Below, piece by piece: positions 1-8,030 of a stretch of 64,000 nt of DNA. The translations under genes were made by a program, and so were the position numbers. This stretch comes from Pseudolabrys sp035718275 (GTDB lineage Bacteria > Pseudomonadota > Alphaproteobacteria > Rhizobiales > Xanthobacteraceae): NCBI GenBank assembly GCA_035718275.1, contig DASTHI010000006.1:62001-126000 (forward strand), read 5' to 3'. The notes under the pieces were generated by a model, which saw only the letters and a list, made by a program, of their open reading frames with translations, was not told where the DNA came from and searched no databases. Positions within the stretch are counted from its first letter, which is position 1. Every line of letters starts with the position of its first letter.

Positions 1-2
1 CA

Positions 3-374
3 AGCCATGCATGCACGCAGGAAGGCGGGGACGCCTCGGTCTATGTGCTCAATATGGGACAGCCGGTGAGAATTGTGGATCTGGCGGAGCGTATCATTCG
101 GCTCAGCGGCTTAGAGCCAGGACGCGACATCAGCATCACGTTTACCGGAATCCGTCCGGGAGAGCGCCTGCACGAAATACTTTTCGCCCGTCACGAAGCA
201 GCTGCTGATATCGGAATTCCCGGAATTGTTGCCGCCAAGCCGGGATCGCCCTCCCTCGAGACGATCCGCGCGTGGGCGGCGACGCTGGAGCAGGGCGTGG
301 CGCGCGGCGAGCGTGCTGCGATCTACAATCTGCTGCGCGATGCAGTCCCCGAATTCCGAGGCGAAGCCGCTTAA
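3..374 (+). CDS. Polysaccharide biosynthesis nucleotide-sugar dehydratase/epimerase, CapD/FlaA1 type (C-terminal part)
   Basis: The reading frame is open from the window edge, so only the last 123 residues are seen. The segment GGDASVYVLNMGQPVRIVDL followed by PGERLHEILF is the C-terminal hallmark of the FlaA1/CapD/WbpM extended-SDR family, which makes 4-keto-6-deoxy UDP-sugars for lipopolysaccharide or capsule. The catalytic Rossmann part and any membrane domain lie upstream and are not visible. It ends 12 bases before the next gene on the same strand, a sugar-phosphate isomerase, which supports an envelope-glycan locus. The family call is firm; the exact sugar is unknown. Confidence 0.85.
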   Translation, partial: SHACTQEGGDASVYVLNMGQPVRIVDLAERIIRLSGLEPGRDISITFTGIRPGERLHEILFARHEAAADIGIPGIVAAKPGSPSLETIRAWAATLEQGVARGERAAIYNLLRDAVPEFRGEAA

Positions 375-385
375 GGAAGGCGCCC

Positions 386-973
386 GTGGACGTATCAGCA
401 TTTTTCAAAGCTGAATTCACCGAGCACAATGAAGTTGCGCGCAGATCGGAAGCCGCACTTTTGGCGGCATTTGCCGGGCTGCTTGATGCCTGCGCGAAAT
501 CCTTGCGTGACGGCGGCAAACTTATGTTCTTCGGCAATGGAGGGAGCGCGGCGGATGCCCAGCACTTGGCGACCGAACTAACGGTGCGTTACAGCGCCGA
601 TCGCCGTGCGATCGCGGCAATCGCGCTGAGCACGGACACCTCCGCATTGACTGCTGCGGCCAATGACCTTGGTTTTGAGCACGTTTTCGCCCGTCAGATC
701 GAGGCCTTGGGCCGGCCGGGCGACGTCGCAATAGCCATATCCACGTCCGGCAAGAGCGCTAATGTGGTCGCCGCCCTCAAGCAGGCGCGGAAAAAGGAGA
801 TCGTCACCGCAGGCTTTTCGGGAAAAGGCGGCGGAGAGTTGATTAACCTCGCGGACCACCTGCTGGTTGTTCCTTCGGCCGTTACGGCTCGTATCCAGGA
901 AATGCATATTCTCCTTGGGCAAATGCTTTGCGCGGCCCTTGAAATCGAGTTGGGGCTGGTTCGCGGCCCTTAG
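386..973 (+). CDS. SIS-domain phosphoheptose isomerase-like protein (GmhA family)
   Basis: This 195-residue protein has one SIS (sugar isomerase) domain: FFGNGGSAADAQHLATELTVRY near the N-terminus and AIAISTSGKSANVVAAL in the middle are the phosphosugar-binding loops. GmhA isomerises sedoheptulose 7-phosphate to D-glycero-D-manno-heptose 7-phosphate, the first step of ADP-heptose synthesis for the LPS inner core. I place the start at the GTG at 386 because AAGGAAGG sits 6 bases upstream; the frame extends further 5' but overlaps the previous gene. Length fits the family (about 190-200 residues). It is probably co-transcribed with the nucleotide-sugar enzyme before it. Confidence 0.88.
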   Translation: MDVSAFFKAEFTEHNEVARRSEAALLAAFAGLLDACAKSLRDGGKLMFFGNGGSAADAQHLATELTVRYSADRRAIAAIALSTDTSALTAAANDLGFEHVFARQIEALGRPGDVAIAISTSGKSANVVAALKQARKKEIVTAGFSGKGGGELINLADHLLVVPSAVTARIQEMHILLGQMLCAALEIELGLVRGP

Positions 974-983
974 ATATCGGTCT

Positions 984-1012
984 TTTTCGCCAATCTTTTT
1001 ACATTGCGAAAA
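984..1012 (+). terminator. AT-rich inverted repeat after gmhA-like gene, terminator or operator
   Basis: Arms TTTTCGC (984-990) and GCGAAAA (1006-1012) are separated by 15 bases; AAT/ATT extends the pairing past a bulged C. It lies 10 bases after the gmhA-like stop and 75 bases before the IclR start. It could end the upstream transcript or be a regulator site. There is no T-run after it. Confidence 0.35.
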
Positions 1013-1087
1013 TCACGTTCCTTATCCTGAAATTTCCTTGACTCTCGCAAGTGTTCGCTTTTCCTTGCGCGCAGGGAGAACGCACCA

Positions 1088-1948
1088 ATGGACGCAACCA
1101 TTTTGCCGGGTCCAGGCGCCAAGCCTGGCGTAGGGCGCCGCCGCAACGGCGACGGTCACAGCATCCAGTCAGTCGACCGCGCACTGTTTTTGCTCGAGAC
1201 CATCGCCGAGACAGGCGGTGAAGCAACGCTTACCGAACTCGCCAATCGCACGGGTCTAAACATCTCAACGTGCCATCATCTGCTGGCCACGTTGATCCAG
1301 CGTGGGTTTGCGGCAAAAGTTCCGGGCCGGCGGCTCTATGCGCTTGGTCCTCGCATCATCTATCTCGGGCACGCGTGTTTGCAGGTCGATCTGCCGCGCC
1401 GCGCGCAGCCCTTCCTTGAAGCCGTCAACAATGCCACTGGCGAAACCGTGCATCTCGCGGCGCTGCAGGGAGATAATGTCGTCACGCTTTCGGTGCGTGA
1501 ATCTCGTCACGCCGTGCGTGTCGATAGCGGCAAGATCGGGAGGGTTGAAGGTCCGCATGCCACGTCGGTTGGCAAGGCGATTCTGGCGTGGCTGCCCGAG
1601 GATGAGATCAGGCGAATCCTCGCGGGAGGAATGAAGCGGTTCACGGAAAACACGATTACGGAGTTTCCGGCGCTTCTCGAGTCCTTTCGCATCGTCCGGC
1701 GCAATGGCTATGCAGTCGATCGCGAAGAATTTCTGCCAGGCGTGATCTGCGTCGGAGCGGCTATTCGCGATCAGGCAGGCACCGTCATCGGCGCGATCAG
1801 CGCTTCCGCGCCGACCATGCGCGCGAGCGAGGAGCACATCGCGCTCATGCGCGATGAGATTACCGCCGCCGCCCGCGGGCTGTCGGCCGAGTTCGGTGAG
1901 CCGGCGTCCCAGCCTGGCGGCGCGCCGAAACAGGCGATCGCAAACTGA
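1088..1948 (+). CDS. IclR-family transcriptional regulator
   Basis: The 286-residue protein has a winged helix-turn-helix at about residues 25-85 (SIQSVDRALFLLETIAETGG, then LTELANRTGLNISTCHHLLA) and a C-terminal IclR effector-binding GAF-like domain with GETVHLAALQGD and the conserved GVICVGAAIRDQ stretch. IclR proteins repress or activate neighbouring catabolic operons in response to a small aromatic or organic acid. The start has AGGGAG about 9 bases upstream. It stands 39 bases before the alcohol dehydrogenase gene and is the first gene of the catabolic cluster that runs to 9.9 kb, so it is the likely local regulator. The N-terminus has about 20 extra low-complexity residues. Confidence 0.92.
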   Translation: MDATILPGPGAKPGVGRRRNGDGHSIQSVDRALFLLETIAETGGEATLTELANRTGLNISTCHHLLATLIQRGFAAKVPGRRLYALGPRIIYLGHACLQVDLPRRAQPFLEAVNNATGETVHLAALQGDNVVTLSVRESRHAVRVDSGKIGRVEGPHATSVGKAILAWLPEDEIRRILAGGMKRFTENTITEFPALLESFRIVRRNGYAVDREEFLPGVICVGAAIRDQAGTVIGAISASAPTMRASEEHIALMRDEITAAARGLSAEFGEPASQPGGAPKQAIAN

Positions 1949-1987
1949 ATCGCGCGGGACGCGCATGCGTTCTTACTGGAGGACCTT

Positions 1988-3157
1988 ATGTACGCACCGG
2001 CCGGTGTAAAAACGAAGCACAATGAGTTTCCCATACCGGATACCCAACGCGCCTGGATACTTGGCGATCCCGGCAAGCTTGGCCTCACGACCAAGCCGGT
2101 GCCCGTCCCGAAAGCGGCCGAAGTTCTCGTCCGCATCGACGCAGTTGCGATCTGCGCAACCGATCTTGAAATCATCTATCACGGGCCGCCGGCCTCCATT
2201 CAGGGCGGTTTGCCTTTCAACAAAGGCTTTACACCCGGCCATGAATACATGGGCACGGTCGTTGCCCTGGGGCCGGGAGTCGACGAATACAGTATCGGAC
2301 AGCGGGTCGCAGTCGAGATCCACGCGGGATGCGGGCAGTGCAAACGCTGCCGAGAGGGAATGTACACCTCCTGCCATAACTACGGCCTCAATTACGGTGA
2401 TGTCGATAAGGGCCATCGCGCCAACGGCTTCACCACGGACGGCGGCTTTTGCGAGTACCAGGTCAACAACATCAATACGCTGGTGTCCATTCCTGACGAA
2501 ATGTCGGATGAGGAAGGCACCCTCGTGGTCACCGCAGGTACCGCCATGTACGCGCTCACCGAGCTTGGCGGGCTCGTTGCGGGCGAAAGCGTTTGCGTCA
2601 CCGGCCCTGGGCCCATTGGCCTCATGGCGGTCGCAGTGGCGAAAGCCTTGGGAGCCCAGCCGGTTATTCTTACAGGCACTCGCGACAATCGCCTGCAGAT
2701 CGGTGTCGAACTCGGCGCGGATCATGTGGTCAATATCCGCAAGGAGCCGGACGTCGTTGCCGCCGTCAGAAACCTCAACGGCGGAAAGGGCGTCGATTAC
2801 GTTGTGGAATGCTCGGCCGCAACCAGTGCGGTGAACGATGCGGTGCGGATGGTCAATCGCGGCGGCCGCGTCTGTCTTGCTGCATTTGCGCACGAGGAGG
2901 TGCCGGTCGACGTCGCGCACATCGTCCGTAACAACATCTACGTGTACGGCATACGTGGAGAGGGCAAGAGCGCAACGCATCGCGCCGAAGCGTTCATGAG
3001 ACAAAAGCGCTTCGATGCGACCAAGATCCACACGCACACGTTCTCTCTCGATGATCTGCCGACGGCCATTCGATATGCCAAGGATCGGGTCGAGGATGCG
3101 ATCAAGGTCGTTGTGAAGGCGAAGATGAACGCCGTGCAGAAGGAAGCGGCCGAGTGA
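1988..3157 (+). CDS. Zinc-dependent alcohol dehydrogenase, medium-chain (threonine dehydrogenase-like)
   Basis: This 389-residue MDR-superfamily oxidoreductase has the catalytic zinc ligands in AICATDLEI and PGHEYMGTV, the structural-zinc lobe CGQCKRCREGMYTSC (four cysteines), and an NAD(P) Rossmann motif GPGPIGLMAV at about residue 205. It oxidises a secondary alcohol to a ketone. It has about 20 extra N-terminal residues compared with typical members, so a later start is possible. It follows IclR and precedes the molybdenum hydroxylase genes on the same strand, so a hydroxylated ring intermediate of the same pathway is a reasonable substrate guess, by inference only. Confidence 0.9.
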   Translation: MYAPAGVKTKHNEFPIPDTQRAWILGDPGKLGLTTKPVPVPKAAEVLVRIDAVAICATDLEIIYHGPPASIQGGLPFNKGFTPGHEYMGTVVALGPGVDEYSIGQRVAVEIHAGCGQCKRCREGMYTSCHNYGLNYGDVDKGHRANGFTTDGGFCEYQVNNINTLVSIPDEMSDEEGTLVVTAGTAMYALTELGGLVAGESVCVTGPGPIGLMAVAVAKALGAQPVILTGTRDNRLQIGVELGADHVVNIRKEPDVVAAVRNLNGGKGVDYVVECSAATSAVNDAVRMVNRGGRVCLAAFAHEEVPVDVAHIVRNNIYVYGIRGEGKSATHRAEAFMRQKRFDATKIHTHTFSLDDLPTAIRYAKDRVEDAIKVVVKAKMNAVQKEAAE

Positions 3158-3200
3158 TCGTTTGTCCCTCCGAAGGGACACGTGGTTTGCGAGGAGCGCG

Positions 3201-4109
3201 ATGCTGACTTGCGACGAGTACATCACAGCAGGCTCGCTCGAGGAGGCATTTGCAGCGATGAGCCGCAATCGCGGTAATTGGCGGCTCATTGCAGGAGCAA
3301 CCGACACGCTGCCCTGGGCGCGTGAGGGCAGGGCGGGGGACGTGCATGTCCCGGTATTAATCGACGTAACGAAGATTCCGGAACTGCAGGAGATCTCAAT
3401 CGGAGCGAAGCGGGTGCGTCTCGGCGCCGCCACGCCGATGCAGCGATTTCTCGACAACGCCGCTTTGGCCGGCGTGCTCCCGGCAATGCCAGGCTGCGCC
3501 GTGTGGTTTGCGGACGATCAGATTCGAGCGCAGGCGACGGTCGGAGGTAATATCGTGAACGCCTCACCAGCCGCCGACGCGACCCCCTGTCTGATGGCGC
3601 ACGATGCAATTGTGGAAATTGCATCAGCAAAGGGCCGCCGCGTGCTGCCATTGAGCGAGTTCGTGACGGGTCCGAATACGACCGCACTGGCCGAGGGAGA
3701 AGTGCTCGTCGCCATAGAATGCGACGCGCTGCCGGCCTATGGCGGCAGCTTCGAGAAAGTGGGTCATCGCCGCTCACTGGTGATTTCGCTTGTTTGTCTG
3801 GCAGCGCTCGTCAAGCTCGACTGTCATGGGCGGGATATCGAGGATGTACGCCTCGCAATTGCCGGCATTGGCCCGAAGCCAATCCGGTTGTCGGAAGTGG
3901 AAAAGGGGCTGCGTGGCTATCCCTTGACGATGGCGCGCCTTGTTGCGGCCGCCGAGGCTCCGGTTTCACTCGTCGCTTCGCGCACACGCCGGGAATACCG
4001 GCGCGAGGTTGTGCGCGGGTTCATGCTGCGCGGCCTGATCAATGCGGCGCGCCGGGCGGGTCCCGCCGAAGCTGCGCTGGCCCCCGAACTGGAGGCGGCT
4101 TATGCCTGA
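3201..4109 (+). CDS. Molybdenum hydroxylase, FAD-binding subunit (CoxM/XdhB type)
   Basis: This 302-residue FAD subunit belongs to the xanthine dehydrogenase/CO dehydrogenase family. IAGATDTLPWA near residue 40 and ATVGGNIVNASPAADATP near residue 110 are the two FAD-binding loops; the CO-dehydrogenase flavoprotein C-terminal domain follows. Electrons go from the molybdenum site through two 2Fe-2S clusters to this FAD. I chose the ATG at 3201, which has GAGGAG about 5 bases upstream, rather than the upstream in-frame codon at 3162. Its stop overlaps the start of the next subunit by 8 bases, indicating translational coupling. Confidence 0.92.
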   Translation: MLTCDEYITAGSLEEAFAAMSRNRGNWRLIAGATDTLPWAREGRAGDVHVPVLIDVTKIPELQEISIGAKRVRLGAATPMQRFLDNAALAGVLPAMPGCAVWFADDQIRAQATVGGNIVNASPAADATPCLMAHDAIVEIASAKGRRVLPLSEFVTGPNTTALAEGEVLVAIECDALPAYGGSFEKVGHRRSLVISLVCLAALVKLDCHGRDIEDVRLAIAGIGPKPIRLSEVEKGLRGYPLTMARLVAAAEAPVSLVASRTRREYRREVVRGFMLRGLINAARRAGPAEAALAPELEAAYA

Positions 4110-5979
4110 TCTGCAGTTCGACGCCACCGTCAACGGGCGCAGGATATCGCGCGGTGCCAAACCGCATCAGCGTCTTCTCGATTTCATACGGGATGACCTC
4201 AACCTTACCGGAAACAAGGAAGGCTGTGGGGCCGGGGAATGCGGCACGTGCTCTGTTTTCGTGAATGGCGTTCTGATGAAATCCTGTCTCCTTCCCGTCG
4301 CCAAGGCGAATGGGAAGACCATCGATACTGTCGAATCGCTGGCGAAAACCGGCGAGCTGAGCCTCCTGCAAAAGGCTTTCCATAAGGCGGGCGCGAGTCA
4401 ATGCGGCTATTGCATTCCGGGAATGGTGATGGCGGCTACTGCGGCGCTGCGCGCAAATCCGTTCGCGGGGCGCGAGGAGATCAAGGAGCGGCTCGGTGGC
4501 AACATCTGCCGCTGCACCGGCTATCAGAAGATCTTCGATGCGGTGGAACTCGCCCGCGACGTGCAGAACGGACTCCTGCCCGCGAGCGTGTTGCTCGAAG
4601 AGGAAGTCGAGGAAGGTGCGTTCATCGGCAAAAACGTGCGCCGCATTGACACGCCTGCGAAAGTATCCGGGCGGCTGCGATACGCCGCCGATATGACGAT
4701 GCCGGGTATGCTGCACGCCCAGGTGCTGCGCTCGCCTCACGCCCATGCCCGCATCCTTTCCATCGACACGTCGGCAGCGCAAGCAATGGCCGGCGTGGAA
4801 GCCGTCATCACCAGCGCCGACGTTCCTGGCGAGGACGGCTTTGGTGTTTTCGTGAACGATCAGCCGGTCATGGCACGAGAGAAGGTCCGATATGTGGGTG
4901 AGGCCGTGGCGGCGGTTGCCGCCGAGGATCCGTTAATCGCAAAACGCGCATTGGCCGCGATCAAGATCGAATACGCACCGCTGCCAGCGGTGTTTGATCC
5001 GGATGAGGCATTGCGGCCCGGCGCTCCTATTTTGCACGCCTATGCGCCGGACAATCTCACCAAGCACATTCCGATCCGAGTCGGTGATGTGGAAAAAGCG
5101 CTTGCCGGTTGCGATCTGGTGGTCGAGGAAACCTACACGACTCAGCCGATCGAACACGCCTATCTCGAACCCGAAGCGGGTCTTGCCTATGTCGATCATG
5201 ATGATGTTGTGACGATTGTTTCACCCGACCAGAACGTGACGCACCATCGCCATATGCTGGCGCGCATTATTGCCAAGCCCATTTCAAAAGTGCGCTTTAT
5301 CATGAGTCCGGTCGGTGGCGGCTTCGGCGGTAAGGAAGACATGATCTACCAGGGCATGCTCGCGCTCCTGGCGATGAAGACGAGGCGGCCTGTTCGGCTG
5401 GTATTCACGCGCGAAGAATCCATTGTTTCCACCGCGAAGCGACATCCTTCACGGACCAGCCTGCGTATGGGCCTCATGCGCAATGGCCAAATCCGCGCGC
5501 TGGAGATGAAGATGATCTGCGACGGCGGCGCTTACGGCTTGTCGACAGAAGGCGTTATGCGCAAGGCCGCCATCCTCGCGGCGGGTCCTTACGCCATTCC
5601 GAATGTGAGGATCGATACCTACGGCGTTTACACGAACAATACGCCTTCCGGCGCATTCCGCTCGTTTGGGGCCCTGCAAACCGCCTTCGCAACAGAATCC
5701 CATCTCGATATCTGCGCAGAGCGCCTCGGACTCGATCCCTTTGAAATCCGCCGCGTCAATGCCATGCGGGACGGTGCGCTCACGCACACCAAGGCCAAGC
5801 TCGGGTCGGTAAGCCTCTTGCGAATTCTCGACGAGCTTGAAAAGCGCTCGGCCTGGGAGAAAGGAGCGCCCGTGTCACGCGGCGGCACGCGTCGCGATCT
5901 TGCGCGCGATGGCATCCGGCCGCCCTGCGCGCTCGGCGCCCGGTTGGCGCATGTCGAAAAGCAGGAGGCGGCTGAATAA
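4102..5979 (+). CDS. Molybdenum hydroxylase: fused 2Fe-2S subunit plus N-terminal half of the molybdopterin subunit
   Basis: The 625-residue protein starts with a ferredoxin-type 2Fe-2S domain (NKEGCGAGECGTCSVF, about residues 38-53), then a second 2Fe-2S domain (SQCGYCIPGM and NICRCTGYQKIF, about 100-150). From about residue 180 it continues as the Mo-enzyme ab hammerhead domain (DTPAKVSGRLRYAADM) and the first molybdopterin-binding domain (SPVGGGFGGKEDM, SGAFRSFGALQ). It stops at the linker where family members normally continue into the second Mo domain; that half is the next gene. The FeS-Mo fusion resembles E. coli XdhD-type enzymes. The start overlaps the FAD gene. Confidence 0.9.
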   Translation: MPDLQFDATVNGRRISRGAKPHQRLLDFIRDDLNLTGNKEGCGAGECGTCSVFVNGVLMKSCLLPVAKANGKTIDTVESLAKTGELSLLQKAFHKAGASQCGYCIPGMVMAATAALRANPFAGREEIKERLGGNICRCTGYQKIFDAVELARDVQNGLLPASVLLEEEVEEGAFIGKNVRRIDTPAKVSGRLRYAADMTMPGMLHAQVLRSPHAHARILSIDTSAAQAMAGVEAVITSADVPGEDGFGVFVNDQPVMAREKVRYVGEAVAAVAAEDPLIAKRALAAIKIEYAPLPAVFDPDEALRPGAPILHAYAPDNLTKHIPIRVGDVEKALAGCDLVVEETYTTQPIEHAYLEPEAGLAYVDHDDVVTIVSPDQNVTHHRHMLARIIAKPISKVRFIMSPVGGGFGGKEDMIYQGMLALLAMKTRRPVRLVFTREESIVSTAKRHPSRTSLRMGLMRNGQIRALEMKMICDGGAYGLSTEGVMRKAAILAAGPYAIPNVRIDTYGVYTNNTPSGAFRSFGALQTAFATESHLDICAERLGLDPFEIRRVNAMRDGALTHTKAKLGSVSLLRILDELEKRSAWEKGAPVSRGGTRRDLARDGIRPPCALGARLAHVEKQEAAE

Positions 5980-6992
5980 TGGCCCGCAAGAGAGGACGAG
6001 GCATGGCTGCCTGCTGGTACGGGATTGCGCGTACGGCGGTCATCGACCGCGCCGCGGCCTGGGCCGAGATCGACGACGGTGGCAGCGCCAAGATCGTCAC
6101 CGGCGTGACGGAAATCGGGGAAGGCATTCTTACCGTGCTCGCGCAAATCGCCGCGCATGAAATTGGCGTCCAGCCTGAGCACGTCGTGATTGGCGACAAC
6201 GACACTGCGCGCGCTCCCGAGGCTTCGCACGCCGGTGCAAGCCGTCAGACCTACATGATCGGCAATGCGGTCGCGCTCGCCTCGCGTGAAGCCCGTAAGC
6301 GATTGATCGAGGTTTTGGCCGAGGTCTGGGATGTCGATCCGAAGACAATCCGTACCGGCAATGGTGAGGTCTGGGCTGACCATACCAACCATCGAATCAC
6401 GATGGCCGAAGCCGTGGCTACCGCCAAGAATCGCGGCGTCGTACCGGTCGGCTCGGCAACGTTCGGTACTGACACGACCGGGCTCGACCCAGTCGACGGG
6501 TCCGGTCGGCCATGGCAGGCTTATGTGTTTGGCGCCCAGGTCGCCGAGGTCGAGGTCGACACGGTGACCGGCGAAGTGCAGGTGCTCGGAATCTGGGCCG
6601 CGCACGACGTCGGCCGCGCAGTCAATCCGCAGGGCGTGGAGGGTCAGATCGAGGGCGGGATCGTACAGGCACTCGGCCAGGCTTTGATGGAGGATTACAG
6701 GCTGGAGAACGGCCGCACGAGCACGTCCGGCTTTGCCAAGTATATCCTGCCCACGGCACTCGACGTGCCAAAGGTGAATTCGATCATCATTGAAGATCCC
6801 GACCCGATCGGCCCGCTTGGAGTGAAGGGAGTCGGCGAACCAGCAATGGTGCCCACGATTCCGGCAATCATGAATGCGATCTATGACGCCGTCGGCGTGC
6901 GTATCACCTCCTTGCCGGCAACACCTGAACGGGTGCTGATGGCAATCAAGGAAAAGGAGCGCGTTTCTGCCGCAGTCGACGCAGCCGAATAG
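5979..6992 (+). CDS. Molybdenum hydroxylase, C-terminal half of the molybdopterin-binding subunit
   Basis: The 337-residue protein begins at the RGRGMAACWYGIARTA block, which in one-piece xanthine dehydrogenase-family subunits opens the second molybdopterin-binding domain. It carries TEIGEGILTVLAQIAAHE, ASHAGASRQTYMIGNAV and the C-terminal GVKGVGEPAMVPTIPAI motif holding the family's catalytic glutamate (GVGE). Start and preceding stop share one base (TAATG), so the halves are translationally coupled and presumably assemble. The preceding ORF's other frames show no missing homology, which argues against a recent frameshift. A split large/medium Mo subunit is known from nicotinate dehydrogenase of Eubacterium barkeri. 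Confidence 0.9.
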   Translation: MARKRGRGMAACWYGIARTAVIDRAAAWAEIDDGGSAKIVTGVTEIGEGILTVLAQIAAHEIGVQPEHVVIGDNDTARAPEASHAGASRQTYMIGNAVALASREARKRLIEVLAEVWDVDPKTIRTGNGEVWADHTNHRITMAEAVATAKNRGVVPVGSATFGTDTTGLDPVDGSGRPWQAYVFGAQVAEVEVDTVTGEVQVLGIWAAHDVGRAVNPQGVEGQIEGGIVQALGQALMEDYRLENGRTSTSGFAKYILPTALDVPKVNSIIIEDPDPIGPLGVKGVGEPAMVPTIPAIMNAIYDAVGVRITSLPATPERVLMAIKEKERVSAAVDAAE

Positions 6993-7046
6993 GAGGCTTC
7001 TGGTTCAATCATAACAATGCAAAACAACACAAGTGGGGAGGAATTC

Positions 7047-8030
7047 ATGAATAGACGCGTTGGACTTGGATTCTTTGCTGCGGTCATCTTGGCCCCATTC
7101 ACGTTGCCGGCTTCGGCGCAGAACTATCCCGCGCGTCCGGTTACGATGATCGTTCCTTATCCGGCGGGCGGTCCCAGCGACGTGGTCGCGCGCATCATGG
7201 CGGACGGCATGAGTAAGGCCCTCGGGCAGAACGTGGTGATCGAAAACGTAGGCGGCGCGGGCGGGACGATCGGCACTGGCCGCGCAGCGTCGGCGGAGCA
7301 CGATGGCTACACCCTTCTCGCCGCAAGCATGGGTTCGCATGTCTCGGCTCCCGCACTCTTTGAAAATCTCAAATATGATTCGACGAAGGATTTCGAGCCG
7401 ATCGGATTGACCTCGAATGCTCCAGCGGCAGTTGTCGCGCGAAAGGATTTTCCGGCGAAGAATTTCAAGGAGTTCATCGCATATGTGAAAAAGAATGGCG
7501 GCAACGTGAAGCAGGCGCATGGCGGCGTCGGATCGTCATCGCATATGGCGTGTCTGCTTTTTACTTCCGAGATGGGCCTCAAGCCCAATCAGGTCGCTTA
7601 TCGGGGGACCGGTCCGGCTCTAAACGATGTCATCGGCGGTCACGTCGATTTCTTCTGTGAGCAGGTGGTGAGCGTGCAGGGGGCGATCCGCGGCGGCACC
7701 ATCAAGGCTTATGTGGTGTCCGGAAATGAGCGCTCGCCCGCGCTTCCCGACGTGCCCTCAGCCAAGGAGGAGGGCGCTGGCGCTTATCAGATCAACATCT
7801 GGAGCGCTATCTTTGCGCCCAAGAACACGCCGAAGGACGTGGTAGCGAAGCTCAGCGAAGCATTGAACAAGACGCTCGACGATCCGGCGGTCGCGAAGCG
7901 GCTGGTCGAGCTCGGCGGCACGGTACCGCCAAAAGCGCAGCGTGGTCCGGCGTATCTGGCCAATCTGCTTAAAACCGACATCGACCGCTGGAATCCGATC
8001 CTCAAGGCGGCGATGCAAAAGACCAAGTGA
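7047..8030 (+). CDS. Bug/TctC-family periplasmic solute-binding protein
   Basis: The 327-residue exported protein has a Sec signal peptide (RRVGLGFFAAVILAPF, cleavage after about ASA), then the tripartite tricarboxylate transporter receptor fold: YPARPVTMIVPYPAGGPSDV and the VVIENVGGAGGTIGTG loop. Such proteins bind carboxylates or aromatic acids. The start at 7047 has GGGGAGG 5 bases upstream. No TctA or TctB membrane genes are nearby, so its permease is elsewhere or it works as a sensor. It sits between the Mo hydroxylase and the ThDP enzyme in the same direction, which suggests it recognises that pathway's substrate. Confidence 0.9.
   Translation: MNRRVGLGFFAAVILAPFTLPASAQNYPARPVTMIVPYPAGGPSDVVARIMADGMSKALGQNVVIENVGGAGGTIGTGRAASAEHDGYTLLAASMGSHVSAPALFENLKYDSTKDFEPIGLTSNAPAAVVARKDFPAKNFKEFIAYVKKNGGNVKQAHGGVGSSSHMACLLFTSEMGLKPNQVAYRGTGPALNDVIGGHVDFFCEQVVSVQGAIRGGTIKAYVVSGNERSPALPDVPSAKEEGAGAYQINIWSAIFAPKNTPKDVVAKLSEALNKTLDDPAVAKRLVELGGTVPPKAQRGPAYLANLLKTDIDRWNPILKAAMQKTK

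Noticed and set aside
5940..6010. Frameshift as the cause of the split Mo subunit
   Set aside because: Other frames before the junction encode no family sequence, and the second ORF starts exactly at a domain boundary with TAATG coupling.
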